From Desulfotignum sp. (GTDB lineage: Bacteria > Desulfobacterota > Desulfobacteria > Desulfobacterales > Desulfobacteraceae): a stretch of 51,990 nt of DNA. Positions 40,719 through 49,670 of this stretch are shown in pieces. The notes beneath the pieces are model-generated. The model saw nothing but the letters and a program-made list of their open reading frames with translations. It was not told the origin of the DNA and did not search any database. The stretch spans positions 1-51,990 of the forward strand of contig JAABSO010000030.1 in assembly GCA_011390335.1 (NCBI GenBank), written 5' to 3'. Both the position numbers and the translations under genes were made by a program. The stretch's first letter is position 1, and every line of letters begins with the position of its first letter.

Positions 40719-41441
40719 CTACAAGTTTAACAGTCTGAGATGGTCCTCTGTAGGGGTGCGGTCCGGGTTGTAGAGATGAAGGGGAGGGTGGGTTGTGCAG
40801 GATACCTTGTCTGATTTGACAGCGCTGACCAAAACCCGTTCGGCAGGGGCTGCGGGTTTGAAATGGACAAAGCGTATCCAGTGGGGGTGAAATCCTGCAG
40901 ATGTGAGGCACAGGATCAGTTCCTCTAAGCGGGGGGCGGGAAAAATCAAGCAGAGCTGTCCGCCGGGTTTTACAAACAGGGCTGCTTTGTCCACCAGGGC
41001 GGCGATGTCCAGGGTGATTTCATGCCGGGCCAGGGCTTTTTTTGTGTCCGGATTCAGGCGCCCGGTGGCTTTTTTTTTGTATGGGGGATTGGATACAATG
41101 ATATCAGCCGGTTGTGTGATCTTTGTTCCAGAAAGGTTCCGGATATCCTGGTGAAGGATATGGATACGGCTGTCCAGACGGTTCTGCACAGCGTTTTTTT
41201 CTGCAAGAAAGGCAAGTTCCTTCTGGATTTCAACACCTGTGATCTCAATATCCTGGTGACGGGCACCAAGGATAAGACAGATAATCCCGCAGCCGCAGCC
41301 CATGTCGATGATCCGGTCTCCGGGAGCGGGGTGGATATGGGCCGCCAGAATAAGGGGATCCAGAGAAAACCGGTAACCGGTTTTTGGCTGAAAAATGGTC
41401 AATGGGGGGTCAAACAGGGTGTCAGCTGTGTATGTTTCCAA
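40719..41441 (-). CDS. trmN6: tRNA1(Val) (adenine(37)-N6)-methyltransferase, TrmN6/YfiC family
   Basis: A 240-residue class I SAM-dependent methyltransferase. SAM-binding motif I is IIDMGCGCGIICLIL (about residues 44-58), and the N6-adenine motif NPPY sits in IVSNPPYKKK (about 114-123). The opening TLFDPPLTIFQPKTGYRFSLDPLIL is the usual YfiC signature. It methylates A37 of tRNA1(Val) in E. coli; closely related proteins methylate other adenines, so the target is inferred. Its start overlaps the DUF721 gene by 20 bases. Confidence 0.88.
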   Translation of the reverse strand: METYTADTLFDPPLTIFQPKTGYRFSLDPLILAAHIHPAPGDRIIDMGCGCGIICLILGARHQDIEITGVEIQKELAFLAEKNAVQNRLDSRIHILHQDIRNLSGTKITQPADIIVSNPPYKKKATGRLNPDTKKALARHEITLDIAALVDKAALFVKPGGQLCLIFPAPRLEELILCLTSAGFHPHWIRFVHFKPAAPAERVLVSAVKSDKVSCTTHPPLHLYNPDRTPTEDHLRLLNL

Positions 41442-41742
41442 TTTTAAAACGGATCTGTCGGATCAGACAGGACTCCATGCGCTGGTTGATATTGGATATG
41501 ATCTGTTTTTCCAGAAATTTGAGCTGGTGAATCCAGGATGAGCTGGATACATTGACAATCAAAACACCGTCTTTAAAGGTGTCGGGTTTGGCATTCATGG
41601 CAATGGGCCTGCCCACGGCCGTATCCCACACATCCCAGATCCGTGTCATGTCCGTATCCCCGGCAGGACGGTATTTATTTAAGGCGGTTTTGAGTATGTC
41701 ACTGATATGGATCAGCTTATGGTCGTTTTTTCTGGTACTCAC
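41422..41742 (-). CDS. DUF721 (DciA-like) protein
   Basis: A 106-residue DUF721 protein: an N-terminal helix HISDILKTALNKY (about residues 11-23), the motif WDVWDTAVG (about 36-44) and the block LIVNVSSSSWIHQLKFLEKQI (about 66-86). DUF721 includes DciA, the bacterial loader or regulator of the DnaB helicase. That role fits the replication and recombination theme of dnaX, recR and holB nearby, but homology to true DciA versus another DUF721 protein cannot be decided by eye. Its 3' end overlaps trmN6. Confidence 0.8.
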   Translation of the reverse strand: MSTRKNDHKLIHISDILKTALNKYRPAGDTDMTRIWDVWDTAVGRPIAMNAKPDTFKDGVLIVNVSSSSWIHQLKFLEKQIISNINQRMESCLIRQIRFKIGNIHS

Positions 41743-41816
41743 CGTTTCTATCCTGTGTTGTCGGGCCGGTAGGGGCGGCCTGATGGGTTAACCATACAAT
41801 TTTTCATACATATCAT

Positions 41817-41917
41817 GTTTTGGGGTGATAATATATATAAAAATGGGGACCGTCCGGTGCAGCTGCATGTAACCGGTCCCGAAAAATATTGCCTTTTGGG
41901 CGTGATATATATATATT
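41817..41917 (+). promoter_or_regulatory. Tandem direct repeats and hairpin upstream of hflK
   Basis: TTTTGGGGTGATAATATATATA (from 41818, split here by an extra A) and TTTTGGGCGTGATATATATATA (from 41894) are near-identical, about 75 bases apart. Between them lies a stem GGGACCG (41846-41852) / CGGTCCC (41874-41880) around the palindrome TGCAGCTGCA. This looks like a regulated control region for the hflK-hflC operon and fills the 241-base gap. No clear promoter could be chosen. Confidence 0.4.
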
Positions 41918-41983
41918 GGATAAATTAGGTAACCAGGCTCATCAACCATTTTTTTACCACACAATTAACAGGAACGTAATTTT

Positions 41984-43060
41984 ATGAATTGGGATTGGGA
42001 AAAGCTGAGGGAAAATCAGCAGAAATATGAAAAGAACAGGGGCGGCGGCAGTGGCGGTCCGGGAATGCCCAGGCCGCCGCAGATGGATGAAATTTTAAAT
42101 AAATTCAAGGGATTCAAGTTTCCGGGAATTTTTCTTGCAATTGTTGTTCTGCTGGTATTGTACCTGGGGTCTTCCACTTTTTTTACCATTGACAGAAGCG
42201 AGGTGGGGGTGGTGCAGCGGTTTGGGAAATTTAACCGCACTGTCCAGCCCGGGTTGAATTTCAAACTGCCCTCCGGCATTGAAAAGATCACAAAGGTGAA
42301 CGTCAGAACCCCTGAAACAGAAGAGTTCGGCGTCAAGGCCTTAGAAGGCACAGGGGCTTACGGAAACGCATCTGAATCATCTTTGATGCTCACCGGTGAT
42401 CTGAACGTGGCCGTGGTACCCTGGATTGTCCAGTACCGGCGGGCCGATCCCCGGGCCTATCTGTTCAATGTGAAAAATGTCACCTCTTTGCTCAGGAACA
42501 TGTCCGAAGCCACCATGCGCACCGTTGTGGGAGACCGCAGCATCAATGAGGTGATCACAGAACGGGCTGAAATCGCCGCGGCTGCCAGGGAGATGCTCCA
42601 GGCGGAACTGGATAATGCCAAAGCCGGTATTGCCATTGTGAACATTGAATTGAAAAAAACCAATGTACCTGAACCGGTGCAGGCATCTTTTAATGAAGTG
42701 AACCAGGCGATCCAGGAAAAAGAACAGACCATCTACAAGGCCAGAGAAGAATACAACAAAGCGGTTCCCCTGGCCAGGGGCGAGGCCCAGCGGGTGATCA
42801 AGGATGCGGAAGGGTATGCCATCGACCGGGTGAACCGGGCCCAGGGTGATGCCAGCAAATTCATGGCCATTTATGAAGAATATAAACAGGCCAAGGATGT
42901 GACGCGCAAACGGATGTATCTTGAAACCATGCTGGATGTATTGCCGAAAATCGGGGCCAAATATATCATTGATGCGGACCAGAAAAACCTGCTTCCCTTA
43001 TTGAATATGGGAGATTCCGCATCATCAATCCAGGACAGATTTCTTCAAAAAGGTGAATAA
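41984..43060 (+). CDS. hflK: FtsH protease modulator HflK
   Basis: A 358-residue prohibitin-like (SPFH/Band 7) membrane protein. The N-terminal part is rich in Gly, Pro and charged residues (PGMPRPPQMDEIL), followed by one transmembrane helix (about residues 46-66) and the Band 7 domain starting RSEVGVVQRFGKFNRTVQPG. A long helical region contains ARGEAQRVIKDAEGYA. With HflC it forms a periplasm-facing complex that encloses FtsH and controls membrane-protein degradation. hflC starts three bases after the stop. Confidence 0.93.
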   Translation: MNWDWEKLRENQQKYEKNRGGGSGGPGMPRPPQMDEILNKFKGFKFPGIFLAIVVLLVLYLGSSTFFTIDRSEVGVVQRFGKFNRTVQPGLNFKLPSGIEKITKVNVRTPETEEFGVKALEGTGAYGNASESSLMLTGDLNVAVVPWIVQYRRADPRAYLFNVKNVTSLLRNMSEATMRTVVGDRSINEVITERAEIAAAAREMLQAELDNAKAGIAIVNIELKKTNVPEPVQASFNEVNQAIQEKEQTIYKAREEYNKAVPLARGEAQRVIKDAEGYAIDRVNRAQGDASKFMAIYEEYKQAKDVTRKRMYLETMLDVLPKIGAKYIIDADQKNLLPLLNMGDSASSIQDRFLQKGE

Positions 43061-43063
43061 TAT

Positions 43064-44032
43064 ATGAATGCGCAGCAAATAAAAGTATTGGGTGTGACCG
43101 TCCTGGTCATACTGGCAGTGGTTGTTTACAACGCCGCATATGTGGTGGATGAAACCGAACAGGTGGTCATCACCCAGTTCGGCAGAATTACAGGTGAGCC
43201 GATCACAGAGCCGGGATTGAATTTCAAGGTGCCCTTTATCCAGAAGACCAATTATTTTGCCAAAAACCTTTTGGAATGGGACGGCAGTCCGGGTCAGGTC
43301 CCCACCAGAGACAAGACCTATATCTGGGTGGATACCTTTGCCCGGTGGCGTATTACCGACCCTTTGACCTATTTTCAGACGGTAAGGGACGAATTTTCAG
43401 CGCAAAAACGGCTGGATGACATTATTGACCCGGCAACACGCAACCTTATCAGTTCCTATCCCCTGGCTGAAATCGTGCGCAATACAGATCGGCCCATGGA
43501 CACTTTTGAGGCGTTCGGCATTGACACCGAAGAGCAGTTGGAAGAGGAACGGCCGCGCCGGGTGCGGTATGACGTAAACCTTGGGCGGCAGGAAATTACC
43601 CGCCGTATTGTGGAGCAGGCGAGCGAAAAACTTGAGGAGTTCGGCATTGAGCTGGTGGATGTGAAGATCAAGCGCATCAACTATATAGACAGTGTCAGAA
43701 GATCGGTTTACGACCGGATGATTGCAGAAAGAAACCAGATTGCGGAAAAGTTTCGTGCAGAAGGCCGAGGAGAGGCCAGCAACATCCGGGGTGAAAAGGA
43801 AAAAGACCTCCAGGTGATCAAGTCTGAAGCCTATAAAACCGCCCAGACCACAAAGGGTAAGGCAGATGCGGAAGCAGCAGGTATCTATGCCACAGCCTAT
43901 GGAACAGATCCGGAATTTTACGCATTTTTAAAGACCATGGATCTGTATTCCCAGGCCCTGGAAAAAGACAGTACCCTGATTTTGTCCACGGATTCGGACC
44001 TGATGCAGTTTATGAAGGGGGTTGCAGAATAG
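43064..44032 (+). CDS. hflC: FtsH protease modulator HflC
   Basis: A 322-residue partner of HflK. It has one N-terminal transmembrane helix (about residues 6-26), VDETEQVVITQFGRITGEPI at the start of the Band 7 domain, the helical block RMIAERNQIAEKFRAEGRGEA (about 221-241) and AYGTDPEFYAFLKTMDLY near the end, all typical of HflC. hflK-hflC is a conserved pair, and here the genes are separated by three bases. A strong hairpin follows at 44073-44111. Confidence 0.94.
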   Translation: MNAQQIKVLGVTVLVILAVVVYNAAYVVDETEQVVITQFGRITGEPITEPGLNFKVPFIQKTNYFAKNLLEWDGSPGQVPTRDKTYIWVDTFARWRITDPLTYFQTVRDEFSAQKRLDDIIDPATRNLISSYPLAEIVRNTDRPMDTFEAFGIDTEEQLEEERPRRVRYDVNLGRQEITRRIVEQASEKLEEFGIELVDVKIKRINYIDSVRRSVYDRMIAERNQIAEKFRAEGRGEASNIRGEKEKDLQVIKSEAYKTAQTTKGKADAEAAGIYATAYGTDPEFYAFLKTMDLYSQALEKDSTLILSTDSDLMQFMKGVAE

Positions 44033-44072
44033 GCAGGATTTGCCTCTTAAGAAAGGGGCTGCCAATAAACAG

Positions 44073-44111
44073 GTAAGGGTATCGGGCTAAGATCAGCCCC
44101 GATACCCTTAC
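44073..44111. terminator. Convergent hairpin between hflC and the bS22 gene
   Basis: A perfect 14-bp stem (GTAAGGGTATCGGG 44073-44086 with CCCGATACCCTTAC 44098-44111) lies 40 bases after hflC and 11 after the bS22 stop. There is no clean T-run on either strand directly after the stem, so termination efficiency is uncertain; it may work for both converging transcripts. Confidence 0.55.
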
Positions 44112-44122
44112 AGAAAAAATGG

Positions 44123-44218
44123 CTATTTCTTTTTTCTCTGGTGCCGTGTTTTGGCAAGAAGCTTTCTGTGTTTATGTTTGCGCATCTTTTTTCTTCTCTT
44201 TTTAATAACACTGCTCAA
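44123..44218 (-). CDS. Small ribosomal protein bS22-like (AURKAIP1/COX24 domain)
   Basis: A 31-residue, extremely basic protein from TTG 44218 to TAG: the first residues read (M)SSVIKKRRKKMRKHKHRKL and the end is HQRKKK. This closely resembles the mycobacterial 30S protein bS22 (opening GSVIKKRRKRM, then K-HRKLL and RxRxQRR) and the COX24/AURKAIP1 family. The start is fixed by a near-perfect Shine-Dalgarno AAGGAGGTGA seven bases upstream. It is below the size most gene callers accept. It lies between hflC (convergent) and a divergent HExxH gene. A role in the small subunit is inferred from similarity. Confidence 0.85.
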   Translation of the reverse strand: MSSVIKKRRKKMRKHKHRKLLAKTRHQRKKK

Positions 44219-44332
44219 AAAAATCACCTCCTTTGCATTTTGATATAATATAATTTATCAAGCTAAACAAATATAATAGCAATTGTTCTTATAAATGTCT
44301 ATTTTTTTTTACCTGGTATTCTGGACAATGAC

Positions 44333-44866
44333 ATGAAAACAGACCGGTATTTTAACAGGGCGGAGCTGGAACAGGTGGACCAGGCTGTATTGATCTGTGA
44401 AGAGCTGGTGAACAATTATTATAAACTGTCTTCGGGCCAGTGGCTGAAAAACCGGTATGACATAAAGACAGCCAGGGATCTGGCCCCCCATGAAAAGGTG
44501 ACAGGGCCTTTTGCCCAGGTGGTAAAATATGAAGGCAGAAAATCAGATGTGCCATTGGGATCATCCCGGTTCAGTCTGTACACGGTCTGTCTCCAGGATT
44601 CTGCCATCGTGTCTGCTGTGGCATCCCGCCAGAATCTGGTCCTGTTTCCGTTTCTTTTGTATGTGCTGGTACATGAACTGGTGCATGTGGTCCGGTTTCT
44701 CACCTTCAGTCACCGGTATGAACATGCATCAGAGGCATCCGTAACCTTTGCTGAAGAAAGAAAGGTGCATGGCCTCACCTATACCATCCTGGAGCCCCTG
44801 TCCATGGAGGGAATGAACCAAATATTTGATTTTTTTGAAAAATGGCGTGTTGTCCATGGCCAGTAA
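44333..44866 (+). CDS. HExxH-containing protein, possible metallopeptidase
   Basis: A 177-residue protein that I do not recognise as a named family. A hydrophobic helix carries HELVH (residues 114-118, HExxH), the zinc-binding pair of metallopeptidases, and a downstream FAEERKVHG (about 139-147) could supply the third ligand. There is no signal peptide, so it would be cytoplasmic or membrane-peripheral. It lies upstream of fmdB-groESL in the same direction but with its own gap. The start lacks a good RBS. Peptidase activity is only a possibility. Confidence 0.6.
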   Translation: MKTDRYFNRAELEQVDQAVLICEELVNNYYKLSSGQWLKNRYDIKTARDLAPHEKVTGPFAQVVKYEGRKSDVPLGSSRFSLYTVCLQDSAIVSAVASRQNLVLFPFLLYVLVHELVHVVRFLTFSHRYEHASEASVTFAEERKVHGLTYTILEPLSMEGMNQIFDFFEKWRVVHGQ

Positions 44867-44895
44867 CCCCTTAAAAAAAAATCAAAACCTGTGTC

Positions 44896-44923
44896 TTGAC
44901 AGGGGGAAAAGACTTGTTATTTT
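44896..44923 (+). promoter_or_regulatory. Candidate promoter for fmdB-groES-groEL
   Basis: TTGACA (44896-44901) and TATTTT (44918-44923) with a 16-base spacer lie about 50 bases upstream of fmdB. No CIRCE element (HrcA operator) is visible here or before groES, so heat-shock control, if any, must be by another route. Confidence 0.5.
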
Positions 44924-44973
44924 ATCAATGATTTTTCAAGCAGTCATTTACGCTTAAAAGGGAGAAAAGGAAA

Positions 44974-45240
44974 ATGCCGGTTTACGAGTACCAGTGTTCA
45001 GCGTGTAAACGCATTGAAGAAGCATTTCAGAAAATTTCAGACCCCCCCCTGGCGGTCTGTCCCCAATGCAGGGGGCGCCTTGAAAAAATAATTTCCCACA
45101 GCGCTTTCCACTTAAAGGGATCTGGATGGTATGTCACCGATTACGGTGGTGCAAAAACAGATACCACGGAAAAATCACAGCCCGCATCCACAGAAACAAC
45201 GCCTGCAGCACCATCTGCAAAGACAAAAGATGATTCCTGA
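44974..45240 (+). CDS. FmdB-family zinc-ribbon protein
   Basis: An 88-residue protein with the FmdB N-terminal zinc ribbon: MPVYEYQCSACKRIEEAFQ (residues 1-19) and CPQCRGRLEKIIS (about 34-46), giving two CxxC pairs. The C-terminal 30 residues are low-complexity (Thr, Lys, Ala, Pro), as usual. The family is regarded as regulatory or RNA-associated but has no settled function. Strong GGGAGAAAAGG before the ATG. It is followed by groES after 69 bases, so it may be part of the chaperonin transcript. Confidence 0.9.
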   Translation: MPVYEYQCSACKRIEEAFQKISDPPLAVCPQCRGRLEKIISHSAFHLKGSGWYVTDYGGAKTDTTEKSQPASTETTPAAPSAKTKDDS

Positions 45241-45309
45241 CAGCAGGCGTTGATCATTACAATATTAAATATGAACAATTAAACAAAACGCAAAAAGGAG
45301 TATCGTATC

Positions 45310-45597
45310 ATGAGTTTGAGACCATTGAGTGACAGAATTCTGGTTCAGCGTGTTGCAGAAGATGAGAAAACCAAAGGCGGGATTATCATCCCTGACACGG
45401 CAAAGGAAAAACCGGCAGAAGGCAAAATTGTTGCCACAGGCAACGGCCGTGTGGGAGAGGACGGAAAACTGCTGCCCATGGATGTGAAAGTCGGAGACCG
45501 GGTATTATTCAGCAAATACGGTGGAACTGATGTGAAAATCGATGGTGAGGATTATCTTATCCTGCGCCAGGATGATGTTCTGGGAATTATTGAATAA
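45310..45597 (+). CDS. groES: Co-chaperonin GroES
   Basis: A 95-residue Gro[17 protein letters not shown] start, the mobile loop region [19 protein letters not shown] (about residues 18-36), the roof loop and the C-terminal [12 protein letters not shown]. It caps the GroEL ring during folding. AAAGGAG lies upstream. groEL follows after 133 bases. A normal complete gene. Confidence 0.97.
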   Translation: MSLRPLSDRILVQRVAEDEKTKGGIIIPDTAKEKPAEGKIVATGNGRVGEDGKLLPMDVKVGDRVLFSKYGGTDVKIDGEDYLILRQDDVLGIIE

Positions 45598-45715
45598 ATA
45601 ATAGTATCGCATCACGGGAAAGCCTGGTTGCCGCATACATGCGGTTGGATCATGATTGCCCGGTGCATACACACACGATAGCTGAAGAGTAAAAATACGA
45701 AAAATCAATATATAA

Positions 45716-47371
<1,656 letters not shown>

Positions 47372-47415
47372 CCTGATTTTAAAAAAGTTTCATTTCGCAT
47401 ATAAAGACTGATACA

Positions 47416-47447
47416 AGCCCCTTTAACTCTGTTTAAAGGGGCTTTTT
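47416..47447 (+). terminator. Rho-independent terminator after groEL
   Basis: AGCCCCTTTAA (47416-47426) pairs with TTAAAGGGGCT (47433-47443), followed by TTTTT. This is a textbook terminator 45 bases after the groEL stop. Confidence 0.9.
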
Positions 47448-47462
47448 CATTGGAAAATGACC

Positions 47463-47491
47463 TTGACAGGATATCCTGTCTCATATACTTA
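47463..47491 (+). promoter_or_regulatory. Candidate promoter of the tol-pal operon
   Basis: TTGACA (47463-47468) and TACTTA (47486-47491) at 17 bases, or TATACT at 47484-47489 at 15 bases, lie about 45 bases upstream of the tolQ start and just after the groEL terminator. The match is good, and separate transcription from groEL is likely. Confidence 0.55.
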
Positions 47492-47533
47492 ATCTGGTAA
47501 AATCTTGTGCTGAAGTAACTTAAGAGAGGGTTT

Positions 47534-48235
47534 ATGACCACAGAATCAATCGGATTGCTTTACATGCTCACGGATGCCGGGCCTGTTGTAAAATTTGTCA
47601 TGCTCCTGCTGCTGTTTTTTTCCATCATCACCTGGGCCATTGTTTTTATTAAATTTCGCTATATCCGCAAGGCATTCCGGGAATCTGCCGATTTTACAGA
47701 AATCTTCTGGCAGTGCCGGACCCTGGCAGATGCCTTTGCCAAGGCCAAGGCCCTGCGGACAAGTCCTGTGGCCAGAATTTTTATCACCACCTACATGGAG
47801 ATGGCCAGATCCGGAAAAAAGGAGGGCAAAGCCTTTAAGACAGAAGCCTCCCATCTCCAGACCATGGGCAGTATCCAGCGGACATTGCGCCGGTCCATCG
47901 GTGTTGAGATACGAAGGTTCCGGCAGCTGGTGCCTTTTTTAGCCACTGTGGGAAACACGGCCCCGTTTATCGGGCTTTTCGGTACGGTGTGGGGAATCAT
48001 GCACACGTTCCAGGGCATCGGGCTGAGCGGGTCCGCAAGCCTGGCCGTGGTGGCCCCGGGTATTTCCGAGGCCCTGATCGCCACGGCTGCAGGTCTTGCC
48101 GCAGCCATTCCAGCGGTGATCGCCTACAACTATTTCACAGACCGCATCCGGATTCTGGATTCGGAACTGGAAAGTTTTTCTTCCGATCTTTTAAACATTA
48201 TTGAACGCGACATGCAAAAACAGATGGAGGCATAA
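47534..48235 (+). CDS. tolQ: TolQ/ExbB-family proton-channel protein
   Basis: A 233-residue inner-membrane protein with three helices (about residues 15-40, 136-160 and 172-197). It has the family motif VGNTAPFIGLFGTVWGIMHTF (about residues 139-159) and the GISEALIATAAGLAAAIPAV block (about 174-193), which carries the ion path. With TolR it uses the proton gradient to drive TolA. The stop overlaps the tolR start (TAATG, 48233-48237). Context with tolR, tolB and pal distinguishes TolQ from ExbB. Confidence 0.93.
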   Translation: MTTESIGLLYMLTDAGPVVKFVMLLLLFFSIITWAIVFIKFRYIRKAFRESADFTEIFWQCRTLADAFAKAKALRTSPVARIFITTYMEMARSGKKEGKAFKTEASHLQTMGSIQRTLRRSIGVEIRRFRQLVPFLATVGNTAPFIGLFGTVWGIMHTFQGIGLSGSASLAVVAPGISEALIATAAGLAAAIPAVIAYNYFTDRIRILDSELESFSSDLLNIIERDMQKQMEA

Positions 48236-48651
48236 TGCATACGGGATCCGGCAATGACCAGTTGATGTCAGATATCAATGTCACCCCTTTTGTGGATGTG
48301 ATGCTGGTGCTGCTGATCATTTTCATGGTAACAGCACCCATGATGGTCCAGGGGGTGGATGTGGAGCTGCCCGTGGCAACCGCAGCCCCGCTGCCTGCCA
48401 GTGAAGACAACCTGATGATTTCCATAGACAATGACCTGAAGGTGTACATCAACAACCAGGAGGTGTCAGCTGCCTTTCTTGCCGAAAAACTCGGGGCTGT
48501 CCTGGAGAACATGGACACCGGTGCGGTGTATCTCAAAGCCGACAAAAAAGTGCCTTACGGTGTGGTTGTCAATGTCATGTCCCAGATCAAGAAAGCCGGG
48601 GTCAAGAGTCTGGGCATGATCACCCTTCCTGATGATACCGATGCATCCTGA
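48235..48651 (+). CDS. tolR: TolR/ExbD-family protein
   Basis: A 138-residue protein with one N-terminal transmembrane helix (about residues 18-40) carrying the critical Asp in NVTPFVDVMLVLLIIFMV. The periplasmic part includes KVYINNQEVSAAFLAEKL and YLKADKKVPYGVVVNVMSQI. It completes the TolQ-TolR motor. It starts inside the tolQ stop. Confidence 0.93.
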   Translation: MHTGSGNDQLMSDINVTPFVDVMLVLLIIFMVTAPMMVQGVDVELPVATAAPLPASEDNLMISIDNDLKVYINNQEVSAAFLAEKLGAVLENMDTGAVYLKADKKVPYGVVVNVMSQIKKAGVKSLGMITLPDDTDAS

Positions 48652-48678
48652 TGCCCTGTCTTAACAAGCCTCATACGT

Positions 48679-49668
48679 ATGGATAATATTTCTCACAGTG
48701 CCGGCAAAAAAGACCATGGATTTTCCGGTACGGACCAAAACAGCCGTCAGATGGCAGTGTATCTGGCACTCTCATTTTTCGCCCATGTGCTGTTTTTTAT
48801 TGTCAGCATATGGCTTGTGCAGTTTGAGGTACATGGCCCTGTAGCAGAGGTGGTGCAGGTGGATCTGGTTTCCTTTACACCCGGGGAACCGGGCGGTGGT
48901 GACCAGTCCTTTGAGGAACCTGTTCCTGAACAGGAAGCGGTTCAGCAAAAAGAGGCTGCTGATGCGGACGGTGCAGTGGTTGTGCCGGAAAAACAACCCG
49001 CACAGGAGGTTATGGAAAAACCGGCAGAGCCGGAACCTGTGCCCTTGGTGAAACCGGATATCAGCCTCAAGGCCAAGCCGAAAAACCTGCAGGAGCTGAT
49101 GGCTGAAAAAAGCAGCAAACCACCTGAAAAAAAAACGGAACCGGAACCAAAACCAAAGCCAAAACCTGAACCAGATCCCCAAAAAGAGCTGGAAAAAGCC
49201 AGGCAAAAACTGGCTGATAAAATGGAAGCCGAAAAAAAAGAACAGATGGCCCAGGCCCTTGAGCGGCTTGCCCGGGAAGTAAAAAAAAAGGATACTGATA
49301 CCCGTTCCCTGTCTGATGGAGACAGCAGCGGCCCCTCTGTGGGATCCGGCACCGCAGGCGGTGTGGGCAGAAAAGGGGGCACTGCCATTGACAGGTACAA
49401 AATGGTACTGAAAAGTGGCATTGAGCAGAACTGGGTGTTCAATGAAATGCTGGCCGGCATGGACCAGAACCTTGAAGTCCGGGTTCTGATTAAAATTTTG
49501 AAAAACGGGGAAATAAGAGATATAGTGTATGAAACAAGATCCGGCAACCGCTACCTGGATCAGAGCGCCAAACGGGCACTTCAGCGGGCCAGCCCACTGC
49601 CGGCTTTACCCCCGGGGATGGCCTCCTATGATGTGGTTGTCATCTTTACACCAAAAGGATTAAAATAG
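48679..49668 (+). CDS. tolA: TolA/TonB-type energy-transducing protein
   Basis: A 329-residue protein with one N-terminal transmembrane helix (about residues 27-53, LALSFFAHVLFFIVSIWLVQF), then a long acidic/Pro-rich and Lys/Glu-rich coiled-coil-like middle (about 70-215). The C-terminal domain (about 240-329) ends VRVLIKILKNGEIRDIVYE and YDVVVIFTPKGLK, matching the TonB/TolA C-terminal fold. Position between tolR and tolB identifies it as TolA, although its C-terminal domain is closer to the TonB type. It links the inner-membrane motor to Pal/TolB. Confidence 0.87.
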   Translation: MDNISHSAGKKDHGFSGTDQNSRQMAVYLALSFFAHVLFFIVSIWLVQFEVHGPVAEVVQVDLVSFTPGEPGGGDQSFEEPVPEQEAVQQKEAADADGAVVVPEKQPAQEVMEKPAEPEPVPLVKPDISLKAKPKNLQELMAEKSSKPPEKKTEPEPKPKPKPEPDPQKELEKARQKLADKMEAEKKEQMAQALERLAREVKKKDTDTRSLSDGDSSGPSVGSGTAGGVGRKGGTAIDRYKMVLKSGIEQNWVFNEMLAGMDQNLEVRVLIKILKNGEIRDIVYETRSGNRYLDQSAKRALQRASPLPALPPGMASYDVVVIFTPKGLK

Positions 49669-49670
49669 GT

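Noticed and set aside
44867..45309. CIRCE operator upstream of groES or fmdB
   Set aside because: No TTAGCACTC-N9-GAGTGCTAA-like inverted repeat is visible in either gap.
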